A DNA stretch of 64,000 bases, taken from positions 376,546 through 440,545 of the forward strand of contig NZ_CP032157.1 of the NCBI RefSeq assembly GCF_003555545.1, written 5' to 3'. This document shows positions 26,801-33,162 of this stretch, piece by piece. The notes under the pieces are model-generated. The model saw only the letters and a program-made list of their open reading frames with translations, was not told where the DNA came from and ran no database searches. The DNA comes from Paraflavitalea soli (lineage in GTDB: Bacteria; Bacteroidota; Bacteroidia; Chitinophagales; Chitinophagaceae). Each line of letters starts with the position of its first letter. Within the stretch, counting starts at the first letter, position 1. Made by a program: the position numbers and the translations under genes.

Positions 26801-29507
26801 AAATGCCGGAGATACTGCCGGGACTGGCGTGCAGGGTGCGGGCATCGGTATTACCGGCAAAGCTACATCCGGTAATGGTTGGCGCGATCGTATCGGTACG
26901 CAGGTAGATGGATTCCCGGCCGGCATTCAGGGCGCTGAAGGTACAGTTGTTGAGTGCTACATTACTTCTTTCGATGTCTACCGCATATCCAAAATAATTA
27001 CGGAAAGAAGAGTTGCTGATGGCTACAGGCCCGCCTGCAGAGATCACTGCATCATAGCTGCTATTCCAGGGATAGGCGAGAGAGTCGAAGCTTACATAAC
27101 GGATGGAGGAGGCGGTGGAGTTTTCCCAAAGCCGGATACTGCCACCGTAGGCGTAATTGCTGTTGCGGCCTCCGAAGAAGCGGATGGAATCTGTTGCTGT
27201 CCCCTCTGCTATCAGGGTGCCAAAGATATTGAAGTAGCTGGAATATTCCGGCAGCGTGATGCGGCAGCCGGGCTGGATGGTGAGCGTTTTGCCCTCTTGC
27301 ACGGTTACATTGCCCACTTTGTACAGTGAGTTGATACCGGGCTTTTGCCATTGGGCATGTTGCGGCACACTGCCATTCAATTCAATGATCGCGTTGGTGT
27401 TATTGAAAAACCCGGATATGGTACCCGGACTGGCTACGATGGTACGGGCAAGGATGGAGCCGGTGAATGTACAGCTCTGTACTACCGGTGAAATGGTATC
27501 ATAACGAAGCGATATTGCCTGCCTTTGGCTGCCGTAAGCGCTGAGATTACAATTAGTAACAGACACATTGCTGCGCTCAATCCTTATGCCATATCCCTGG
27601 TAATTGCGGATGGAGGAATTGCTGATAGCTACCGGCCCTTCTGCCCATATGACTGCATCGTTGCTGGTAGCTGTTGAGGCCAGGGAATCAAAACTGCTGT
27701 AGCGGATGGAAGAACCTGCTGAACCACTGACAATATAAATATTGCCTCCATGCGTGCGGCTGTCATTGCGCCCTCCTGTAAACCAGATCGAATCAGTCAC
27801 TGTGCCGTTGGCTATTAAAGTACCATATACATAAACCCGGTCTGAATAATCCGAGAAGGCAATACGGCAACCCGGCTCAATGGTCAGTGTTTTCGTGGCA
27901 TTGATCGATATATTGCCCAGCAGCTGGTAAGAGGAGCCTGTGGCGGGGCGGGGTAATGTACTGTTGGCAGTGATCGTGCTGGCTCTTAGCCCGATGATCG
28001 TGTTGAGCAGGTGAATGTTTTCAGCGCCACCCGCCCAGGTGGTCAGTTTATAATTGCTTTCTGTATTGGTGATCAGGGATTGGGAGATAACAGGTTTGGC
28101 GGTATCCCGTATATAGATCGATCCTGTATTGCCATTGTAGTTGATATCACCAAGACTGTCCATCCGTATATAGCTGAGTGTAGAAGCGCTGGAGTTGAGA
28201 TAAACTGCACCGCCATAATTGGAGGCGGCGGTGTAGGCAGGATCGGCCTTGCCAATGAAGCGGATGGAATCCGTGGGGGTGCCCACGGCCTGTAAAGATC
28301 CGTTAATAGTAAGGTTATAACTGTAGCGCGGAAAGGTCACTACCGTGCCGGGCTGTATCGTCATCGTTACACCGGCACTCACCGTGAGCGGGCCTGTCAG
28401 TTGGTAGCGGGAGTTGGTACCCGTTTTTACCAGTGTAGCGTTGCGCAGGAGGTTGTCGCTGCGTACACCGATCACTGCATTGTTGAGGAAAACCTGCGCC
28501 GCACCGCCTGCCCAGGTGTTGATGGCAAAGGTAGACTCGGTATGGGTGATCAGGCTGTTATTGATCACCGGCGTGGCGGTGTCGCGTATATTAATGGCGC
28601 CGGCATCTCCATTGTTGTTCACATCGCCCAGGCTGTCAATACGCACAAAGCTGAGCGTGGAGGCGTTGGAGTTGAGGTAAACTGTGCCGCCGTAATTGGA
28701 CGCAGCAGAATAGGTGGGATCAGCCTTGCCCACGAAACGGATGGAATCAGCCGCTGTGCCCACGGCCTGTAAAGCGCCGTTAATAGTAAGATTATGATTG
28801 AACCGGGGAAAATGTACGACTGTGCCTGGCTGAATGGTCATGGTAACACCCGCATTTACAGAAAGGGTGCCCAGCAACCGGTAATAAGAATTGGTACCTG
28901 TCTTTACCAGCGTACAATTGCGCGCAAGACTTTCAGCCCGTACACCGATCACGGCGTTGTCCAGGAATACTCGTTCTGCGCCTCCGGCCCAGGTATAGAT
29001 CGGGTAGGGGCTTTCTGTATTGGTGATCAGGGTATGATTGATCACCGGCCTGGCCGTATCACGTATGTCGACAGCGCCATCGGGACCATTATTGTTGACA
29101 TCACCCAGGCTATCAATGCGTACATAACTGAGCGTGGAGGCATTGGAGTTGAGGTAGATCGTGCCGCCATAATTGGAAGCAGAGGAATAGGTTAGATCCG
29201 ATTTGCCAACGAAGCGGATGGAATCGGCTGCAGTGCCTATAGCCTGCAGCGAGCCATTAACAGTAAGATTATAATTGAACCGCCTGAACTGAACTACTAC
29301 CCCTGGTTGGATAGTCAGGGTTTGTCCGGCAGGCACGGTAACAGTAGCGGTGAGGATATAAGGACTGCCGGCCAATGTCCAGGTGCCGCTTTGATTTCCA
29401 CTCACATTGGTTTGCCCTTTTGCGAAAGGAGCAAATAGCAGACATAGTATGGCCATCATTGTACGTGCGCGACCGCGCAGTACAACGGAATACAGGTTTA
29501 GGAACAT
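20850..29507 (-). CDS. Giant exported beta-helix / CARDB surface protein
   Basis: 2,885 residues from the ATG at 29507. A GTG at 29549 is in frame, but an inverted repeat lies between the two, so I choose 29507. A signal-type segment ends AKGQ near residue 31. Residues ~32-1,310 are parallel beta-helix: three 159-residue units (GVTMTIQPGTVVHF, SNYGGTVYLNSNASTLS), then three ~202-residue units (TLTIQPGCRI, SIRFFGG), then short coils ending DARNCWWGSLTGP. A CARDB-like and a fibronectin-like domain follow. Eight CARDB domains come next (~1,540-2,550, each opening PDLxV...). Then come a PPC-like domain, an IPT-like domain (~2,650-2,740), a Gly-rich linker and a ~110-residue end domain. It is an adhesin- or matrix-like architecture. 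No T9SS sorting domain is visible. First gene of the four-gene cluster. Confidence 0.88.
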   Translation of the reverse strand: MFLNLYSVVLRGRARTMMAILCLLFAPFAKGQTNVSGNQSGTWTLAGSPYILTATVTVPAGQTLTIQPGVVVQFRRFNYNLTVNGSLQAIGTAADSIRFVGKSDLTYSSASNYGGTIYLNSNASTLSYVRIDSLGDVNNNGPDGAVDIRDTARPVINHTLITNTESPYPIYTWAGGAERVFLDNAVIGVRAESLARNCTLVKTGTNSYYRLLGTLSVNAGVTMTIQPGTVVHFPRFNHNLTINGALQAVGTAADSIRFVGKADPTYSAASNYGGTVYLNSNASTLSFVRIDSLGDVNNNGDAGAINIRDTATPVINNSLITHTESTFAINTWAGGAAQVFLNNAVIGVRSDNLLRNATLVKTGTNSRYQLTGPLTVSAGVTMTIQPGTVVTFPRYSYNLTINGSLQAVGTPTDSIRFIGKADPAYTAASNYGGAVYLNSSASTLSYIRMDSLGDINYNGNTGSIYIRDTAKPVISQSLITNTESNYKLTTWAGGAENIHLLNTIIGLRASTITANSTLPRPATGSSYQLLGNISINATKTLTIEPGCRIAFSDYSDRVYVYGTLIANGTVTDSIWFTGGRNDSRTHGGNIYIVSGSAGSSIRYSSFDSLASTATSNDAVIWAEGPVAISNSSIRNYQGYGIRIERSNVSVTNCNLSAYGSQRQAISLRYDTISPVVQSCTFTGSILARTIVASPGTISGFFNNTNAIIELNGSVPQHAQWQKPGINSLYKVGNVTVQEGKTLTIQPGCRITLPEYSSYFNIFGTLIAEGTATDSIRFFGGRNSNYAYGGSIRLWENSTASSIRYVSFDSLAYPWNSSYDAVISAGGPVAISNSSFRNYFGYAVDIERSNVALNNCTFSALNAGRESIYLRTDTIAPTITGCSFAGNTDARTLHASPGSISGISNNTNAIIDLSGAVAQHATWPKPGPGSFYRASNVVVNAQKTLTIQPGCHIQLPNYHTQLYVYGTLIANGTAADSIRFFGGYNNNGYSHGGGISLESGSTGSSIQYASFDSLAYSYFNNSAAVKASAPLVLSHSTIRNFFAYAVSLGHNDISVTDCSIGAINNNYRAINFTTDTIAPIIQRCSFYGNSNARSIYPYMKNLPNIHSNYNAIINLQNTYLTANTTLVNPGENSNYALPSTLTVPASISLTIEPGVIIDFIYPYANINVNGTLRALGSESAPIQFTALNGISNGGGIYLYDNSHAVISNTLLTRMGNNGYALYLGNNVNIQLVNSTISNSPGNGMYIYSGSPIITGCTVINNSTGIVVNSGSPVFTNCNILGNTQAGITNYGGGIVDARNCWWGSLTGPLHPTTNPGGTGNAVSDKVLFDPWKNKPAGNQINDIGITAIPTPFTNCGLSATTPVKVRIRNNGNTPQTGFNVHYRINNGPVITENVGSLVITPASTTDYAFSTTANLAATGQYTIRAYTSLETDSFHLNDTTEAVIQHLAALTPPGNLLPGINAQQLDKPVTFSWGPVTNAASYELYVWPVAESAPTTPSVQGIVQINYTLNSDLLQFGNTYKWKVVAVRDSCRTESAVQQFTLRNLPDLVVTSVTVPPVAVSETDISFSWRTQNQGSGSTRTATWYEYAYLSDAPKLGIGNDYFIGSYKNFSALEPGQAYDAPALTYRIPQGLQGQYYLIIKTGISSYGYFELTDTNNLRTSAAIAITLAPPPDLQVTALAVSPATAFSEDTLTVSYTITNKGTGPTNVNNWYDQVYLSANPLFNPVEATTLYSAQHNGALQVEEGYNSIVKIKIPQNLQGTYYVHVQTDRYAYVFEYDKEDNNISSSPELTILLRPHPDLIVDNISVPYDSVSAGQSIILQWTTANDGSMDVTRPWTETLYLSTDTTLQTWLDQPLLTYSQNNPLLSLSVAGVQSPVVIPANLAEGNYYFICQTDAGNSINEFPFDNNNTSRAAGPVFVGVPDLVMTAPQAPAGASSEQSITVGYTVQNNGKGNLTGRSWTDKVYLSGNTIFDGNDTEVGTVTNNSVQPRNSSYNKQFNITLPAGISGNYYLLFVTDAGGSIVESNNNNNLAYAPIAVTLSPWADLEVTNVTAPPQDTAGRTMQVSYTVTNTGTGAIQGKQWTERVYLSPSNSLNDAGNILLTTVAQNRSLTNGQSYAVQSTVMMPLGQSAGQYYVVVETDATGQVFENTGESNNRSISSAIQVAPLPNVDLAVNEGSVQSAALLAGQSVSLTYTTKNAGTTNTLLTEWTDAVYLSNNTVIDGADRLLGQWKVNNVMLPNGAIAYQRTVTIPNTVSGSFYLIVLTDRDNQQNDINRGNNFLVLNTNISGQPNAPIVITQPTPSDLQPLSLLAPAAAFAGEAIWVKFTVKNNGPGNTNTPYWNDQVFVTDEPSAGSIYSYGNKTQTGPLAANGSYTDSLEIILHPSFSGNYYVVLRTDANNSQYEQQGEDNNTATAGIFIRPQLPCDLVINQVIVPAGSQLAGQPTTIQWQLGNSGQNPAYGYLKEAVYLSADTVFDDHDILLGTKEENISLLAGLTLNRTLTAPLNNIALGNYYIIVRTDILNSLVEVQEDNNTRVSATQLTTDVKALPLAVSTADLLLNGQALYYRLHIPASLHGETMEITLSGDTSKHAVNRIYLKRGAVPAPNNYDYAAETPFETNQQLIVPAADSGTYYLLFLGNDTTLLRRQSVNMEARIIPFQITAVDAGKGGNTGGVTLKIAGANFEPSTQFVLRKAGLPSIYPYTRYYIDASHVFVSYNLQGTSLGVYDVVAIKQNGDSTKLLQGFEIVRGPGSPLGGSGGGNGSGGPGGGTGFVCQVVNIGYEDLISTDFIHAENTRLNRVEPITIAYENTSSIDIPLPTRFFISLTGAPIAFTVPELDEIKTTLPLSFTEPGAPPGILRAGAKGFIKLFTKATTRGVAELTFAIIE
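26050..27910 (-). repeat. Three ~605-bp repeats inside the giant gene
   Basis: Marker sequence encoding the end of each TLTIQPG coil lies at about 27820, 27217 and 26611, spacings of 603 and 606 bases. Each encodes a ~202-residue beta-helix unit with a SIRYxSFDSLA and a VAISNSSxRN coil. They are more diverged than the 477-bp set. Confidence 0.65.
27910..29340 (-). repeat. Three tandem 477-bp repeats inside the giant gene
   Basis: Corresponding points (TTATAATTGAACCG-like) occur at about 29266, 28789 and 28312, exactly 477 bases apart, and the DNA is visibly similar, not only the protein. Each encodes one 159-residue beta-helix unit. The high DNA identity suggests recent duplication and allows unit gain or loss by recombination. 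Confidence 0.75.
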
Positions 29508-29521
29508 AAACGAGTTTACCT

Positions 29522-29541
29522 TTGTAATGAAATAATTACAA
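29522..29541 (-). promoter_or_regulatory. Inverted repeat in the promoter region of the giant gene
   Basis: TTGTAAT-GAAATA-ATTACAA, a perfect 7-bp inverted repeat 15-34 bases before the ATG at 29507. On the minus strand a TTG overlaps it and TAAACTCG follows about 20 bases on, a weak promoter fit. It is a plausible operator for the four-gene cluster. The rest of the 29542-29816 stretch holds no gene I can support. Confidence 0.45.
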
Positions 29542-29816
29542 CTGCACACTAATCAGGTGCGGAAATTGGAGCTGAACTGGTTGGGAAATGGCTTTACCGG
29601 AGGAATGTGGATACCAGGAATAACCGGGCTGCGTTCTGGTATGCAATATGAAACAATTGGGGTAACGGCCATAGTGGCACTTTCCCAAATGCTGTTTTCT
29701 ATTTCCGAACAGGCGGGTTACTCCTTGCGAAATAAAACGGGGCGGCGTAGGGCGAAGATCGGTTGGGGTTTCGCCAATAACCAATAGATTCGTGGGTACA
29801 ATTCAATCAGGATCAT

Positions 29817-30797
29817 ATGCTGCATCAATTAAGCTGCGGAGAGGTGGTTACCCAGTTTCAGCGACTGTACAAGATATTGGCTCCCGATGTGGATTCCGTG
29901 GCCATTGCCCGCGACTTATGGCTGGAATGGGAGAAGACCGGCAACACGCCACCCAATATTAATGAGATCGCAAAAGATTATGCGCAACACGAGAATGGCT
30001 TTTTTTATGAGCTGGTCAGGCTGGCCGAAAAAATGCATCAGGGCAACCTTCCCATCCAATACTGCCAGTTTACCCTCGATCGCTACAACGCTTATGCGAT
30101 CACCACAAAAGACTGCTACATTGTGTTGATAGATGATGTGTTTTTCCAGCTACTTTATTTTATCTGCAATATCCTGGTGTTTGATGCAGCAGGAGGTATA
30201 GAAGATCCCGCGGAAAAGGAACAGGCCAAAAAGTTCATTGCGGAAATTATGCAGGTTAATTATTTCAGCAGGAAACGTATTGACTTCAGTGAGGAGGGTA
30301 TACAGCATGTGTTATTGAAAAGGGATTACGAACTGGCAGAGTTTGCCAACTACTTCTTTCATGCCTGTAAAGCATTTATTATTGCGCACGAAATTGGCCA
30401 CCATGTGCTGGGCCATGCCCGTGGAACTACTAAGCGGGTATTCGCGCTCCACACAAAGGAGGTGACGGTAGAAGTGGATGAAAGAGCAATAGCCGACGAA
30501 TACGAGGCAGATCACTATGGATATAAACTATTTGGTGTTTTGTCCAATACCAACGATGATACCGTTTATTATGCCTGGTGTAAATTCAAATTCAATTTTG
30601 CCCCTGCCTTTTTATTCGATCTCTTTAACGCCTTCGATAGGTTGCAGGAGAAAAGGGCCAACAAGGTGATCGAATACACGGGGCATCCCCATCCTGTGAG
30701 CAGGCAGCAGGCGCTACAAGAGCAGTTTTCCATCGAAATGAATGATCCACTTTATTTGTCATTGAAGGAATCCCTGGCTTTTTACCTGGGTGCATGA
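29817..30797 (+). CDS. HExxH zinc-metallopeptidase-like protein
   Basis: 326 residues, apparently cytoplasmic (no signal peptide). The zinc site is HEIGHH with His191, Glu192 and His195, preceded by a hydrophobic helix (AFIIA). A downstream DEYEADHYG helix (Glu230 or Glu228) would be the third ligand, the gluzincin layout. A C-terminal GHPHPVSRQQAL resembles the His-Pro motif after the active site in M48- and Lit/U49-like peptidases. The N-terminal ~180 residues are alpha-helical and unrecognised. Lit-type peptidases act in phage exclusion, so a defence role is conceivable, but that is inference only. Its stop codon abuts that of the convergent HNH-like gene with no base between (TGATCA, 30795-30800). 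Confidence 0.65.
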   Translation: MLHQLSCGEVVTQFQRLYKILAPDVDSVAIARDLWLEWEKTGNTPPNINEIAKDYAQHENGFFYELVRLAEKMHQGNLPIQYCQFTLDRYNAYAITTKDCYIVLIDDVFFQLLYFICNILVFDAAGGIEDPAEKEQAKKFIAEIMQVNYFSRKRIDFSEEGIQHVLLKRDYELAEFANYFFHACKAFIIAHEIGHHVLGHARGTTKRVFALHTKEVTVEVDERAIADEYEADHYGYKLFGVLSNTNDDTVYYAWCKFKFNFAPAFLFDLFNAFDRLQEKRANKVIEYTGHPHPVSRQQALQEQFSIEMNDPLYLSLKESLAFYLGA

Positions 30798-32042
30798 TCA
30801 ATCAGGCGGGTTGTTGTCGGGGGTAATGGTGCGCACCCTGGCAGGCAAAGCAATTTTGTAATGCGTGGCTATCTCATGCAATACCATGCCGATGGCTTTC
30901 TTCAGTGCAGCCAATCCAATCTCCAACATGGCAAAGTCGCAATGACGGGCAAGATGCAGGAACGCTTCACAGGAGCGATTGATGGCATTCAGGAGCAACT
31001 CCAGCCTCCCGTCAAAAAGCACAAGGGTTGCCTGCCCCAGCATTAAAGTACGCATGTTCTCTACCGCTACAGTAATATTTTCTTTTGACAAGCTGCCTGC
31101 CTGGGCATATAATACTTCCTGTTGATCGAAGAGTTCAATAATAGCGGCTGCAGCTGCAGGTTCCTCTTCTTCCTGGTTCATAGAGAAGCTGACCCTTTTT
31201 CTTCCTTCCAGCCATGCCGCTAGTACTTCTTCGTGCGCCTGCTTCCAGGACATTAATAGTTCTGCCGTATAGGTTTCCTCTTCCTTATTTACGAGTAATG
31301 CATCATGAGCGCATAGCCAGATGCCATTTTCAATATCATCGTGCCTCGGCCTGAGTTCAGCCTGCCCGGCATCATACCGGGGATCTCCTTCCTGTACCCC
31401 ACGAATGAGGCAGGCGACACCGAACTGATGAACCTTGGCAGGATTGCTTAAAGAAGGGCCTGCGGTGAGACGGAGGCAAGACGGATTTGAACACAACCCG
31501 GCTGCCCGAAGCGACAGCGTATTGATAGTGGCCGGTGAAAAAGGCGGGCTACTGCTGGTAGGTGAAAAAGATGAAGCGAAAGCGTGCACGGCAGAGGCGG
31601 ATGTTTCTCCGGGCACCGTTGGCTTTTCGGTGGGAGCAGTGGACGCTTTAAGGCCCGATGCAATATTGGAAGGCGGGGAGCCGGTTACTTCATATGCCTT
31701 CAGATACAGCCTGATCACTTCTTCCAATAAAAAAAAACTGCTGCGTTTAAGGGGCTTGCCTTCTTTGGCGCGTTCCAGCGATCGGCCGGATATAGTAAAG
31801 AGCTCAAACTGTCGATACAGCTCTTCCCTTTTAGGCTTTGTGATACTACTCCACTCCTCAGCGGGGACTTTTCCAAGGAGGTCTTCCTTTAATTTCCCTT
31901 TGATAAAATCTTTGAATTGTTTTGCCAATGCGGCACCTGTATCACTCCCGGTGTTGATCGAGCATACAGCTTCCAGCCTGGCCATGGTTTGCGGGGTGAT
32001 AATGATTGGCCCCCGGCCTCCCTTTTCATGTTGTTCCTGCAT
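30798..32042 (-). CDS. Protein with a degenerate HNH-like zinc domain
   Basis: 414 residues. Residues 1-115 are helical and unrecognised, 125-175 a Ser/Pro/Thr/Ala-rich linker, 177-282 an HNH-like domain, and 283-414 a helical C-terminal domain. The domain has the pattern of the defence-type HNH family: C-x4-C (Cys184, Cys189), DPRYD (220-224), NGIWLC with Cys244, and the closing WK-x2-HE (266-271). Two usual catalytic positions differ. The AHI His is Cys211 (GVACLIRG), and the usual ID after the second Cys pair is VN (251-252). It may keep the zinc fold but have weak or no nuclease activity. A 10-bp-periodic repeat array lies directly before the ATG. Function unknown. Confidence 0.6.
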   Translation of the reverse strand: MQEQHEKGGRGPIIITPQTMARLEAVCSINTGSDTGAALAKQFKDFIKGKLKEDLLGKVPAEEWSSITKPKREELYRQFELFTISGRSLERAKEGKPLKRSSFFLLEEVIRLYLKAYEVTGSPPSNIASGLKASTAPTEKPTVPGETSASAVHAFASSFSPTSSSPPFSPATINTLSLRAAGLCSNPSCLRLTAGPSLSNPAKVHQFGVACLIRGVQEGDPRYDAGQAELRPRHDDIENGIWLCAHDALLVNKEEETYTAELLMSWKQAHEEVLAAWLEGRKRVSFSMNQEEEEPAAAAAIIELFDQQEVLYAQAGSLSKENITVAVENMRTLMLGQATLVLFDGRLELLLNAINRSCEAFLHLARHCDFAMLEIGLAALKKAIGMVLHEIATHYKIALPARVRTITPDNNPPD

Positions 32043-32043
32043 A

Positions 32044-32090
32044 TTCCGACTTGTTCTGACAGTTTATGACTAGTTCTGACACGTTCTGAC
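32044..32090 (-). repeat. 10-bp-periodic repeat array before the HNH-like gene
   Basis: Five copies of a TTCTGAC-type 7-mer (TTCCGAC, TTCTGAC, TTATGAC, TTCTGAC, TTCTGAC on plus) begin every 10 bases at 32044, 32054, 32064, 32074 and 32084. Two weaker ones (CTGCTGCC, TAGCGAC) follow to 32110. The array begins one base from the start codon (minus-strand ATG at 32042) and takes the place of a normal leader. One copy per DNA turn would put bound proteins on one face of the helix. Confidence 0.75.
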
Positions 32091-32360
32091 TGCTGCTGCC
32101 AAGTAGCGACTATGGCAGGTTGTAGGCAGTAACCGGTAGTATTTTTGATCTCGATGGAAGAATGGCACCTGGTCTTATACACGCTGGCTAAAGGTAACCA
32201 AAATATCTGATCGGTGCATCGCACTTTCTTCCTGCCACTACAAGAGCAACAGGTGACCGTGCAGGATGGTGAACTCCGCGGTAACACCCTCCGGAAGGGC
32301 CCTTCCGGTAGCCTGCAAGGCGCCTGTTCTCTTTTCTGCTCTCTCATTATTTAATCAGAT

Positions 32361-32417
32361 GCGGCATGCTTCCACACAAAACCTGTTGTAACCAACAGAC
32401 CAGGATCACCATGCCGC
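32361..32417 (+). other. Two-part hairpin before the small lipoprotein gene
   Basis: Outer arms GCGGCATG (32361-32368) and CATGCCGC (32410-32417), inner stem CTGTTG-TAAC-CAACAG (32383-32398), all perfect, ending 23 bases before the ATG at 32441. It could be a 5'-leader structure or an operator. No T-tract immediately follows, so it is not a standard terminator. The stretch 32110-32360 shows only a short open frame interrupted by a TGA. Confidence 0.4.
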
Positions 32418-32440
32418 TGCTTTAAAAAAAAATATAAATT

Positions 32441-32863
32441 ATGAAATACATAATAATGGCAATTTTTACAATTGCCGCCAGCTTCTTCATGCCCTCCTGT
32501 TCAAAACAGGATGTGAAACCCGGTTCTGCTCAGGAAAAACAAACAAGTCCTGTCAAACCCAAAAAGGACAACGCAGCTTCGCTGCGTGGCGGAGGTGAGG
32601 ACGACGGAACGCCCATCGTGATGCACAAAGTGAAAACCCAGGCCAACGCTCCTATACCACAAGCCAGGGTGTTTATGGTAAATGATACCCAAACCGACAC
32701 ACTGGAAGCGGATACAGATAGTTTGGGCGAAGTAAAACTCACACTGCCCGCAAAAGGTTCCTGGTTGACTGTGGTTACCCGCCAGGGGTATCATCCGAAG
32801 TATTTCGTGTCAAATTTTGTTGATTCATTTACCATTAAGACAAGTATACTACAGGAGCCATAA
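32441..32863 (+). CDS. Small lipoprotein with carboxypeptidase-regulatory-like domain
   Basis: 140 residues. The lipoprotein signal peptide ends MPSC (Cys20). A lysine-rich linker and a GGGEDDG segment (about 50-57) follow. The remaining ~80 residues look like a small beta-sandwich of carboxypeptidase-regulatory/transthyretin type (PIPQARVFMVNDTQTDTLEADTDSLGEVKLTLPAKGSWLTVVTRQGYHPKYFVSNF). The likely location is the outer membrane or periplasm. Function unknown. It stands alone, with a hairpin before it and a strong terminator 36 bases after its stop. Confidence 0.75.
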   Translation: MKYIIMAIFTIAASFFMPSCSKQDVKPGSAQEKQTSPVKPKKDNAASLRGGGEDDGTPIVMHKVKTQANAPIPQARVFMVNDTQTDTLEADTDSLGEVKLTLPAKGSWLTVVTRQGYHPKYFVSNFVDSFTIKTSILQEP

Positions 32864-32899
32864 ACAGTCCTCGTGATCCATCCTTATAAAGACCACCAA

Positions 32900-32926
32900 A
32901 AAAACCGGGACTTGCTCCCGGTTTTT
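32900..32926 (+). terminator. Intrinsic terminator of the small lipoprotein gene
   Basis: Perfect 11-bp stem AAAAACCGGGA / TCCCGGTTTTT (32900-32910, 32916-32926) with loop CTTGC; the T-run is part of the right arm. Symmetric, so it can act on both strands. The rest of 32927-33162 shows no supported gene; a 29-codon frame at 32998-33087 is noted but not called. Confidence 0.85.
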
Positions 32927-33162
32927 ACATATAACCATAGTGTGTACCTGTGCCCTTACCTCCGGCACAAAAAGTTAAAGGTCCTGATACCGGCAAGATG
33001 CAAAAATGGGCAATGACCTGTACAGGGCTGCTGCTGAAAACCGCATTTCTCCTTTTGAATGGCCTTATTGAACTTCCGGACGTTTAATAAGTTACATAAA
33101 AGTAAATTCCTGCTTAGCGGCCATGTCTTGTTTTTCCATAAATTGCTTTAAACTACCTGCTA

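Noticed and set aside
29557-29787. 76-codon frame between the giant gene and the metallopeptidase gene
   Set aside because: Begins at GTG, no motif, and overlaps the probable promoter region of the giant gene.
32044-32110. CRISPR-like or iteron-origin reading of the 10-bp array
   Set aside because: Units are too short and have no spacers for CRISPR; no replication gene or AT-rich origin is near, so an operator reading is simpler.
31889-32347. 152-codon minus-strand frame overlapping the HNH-like gene start
   Set aside because: Cys/Arg/Ser-rich low-quality translation, runs through the 10-bp array and overlaps a better supported gene.
32154-32354. Plus-strand frame MEEWHLVLYTLAKGNQNI, TGA at 32208, then 46 more open codons
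   Set aside because: Could be a decayed gene with one in-frame stop, but neither half matches a family and there is no promoter or conserved motif; too weak to call.
32998-33087. 29-codon frame MQKWAMTC... before the sensor kinase
   Set aside because: Short, no ribosome-site or promoter support; likely chance.
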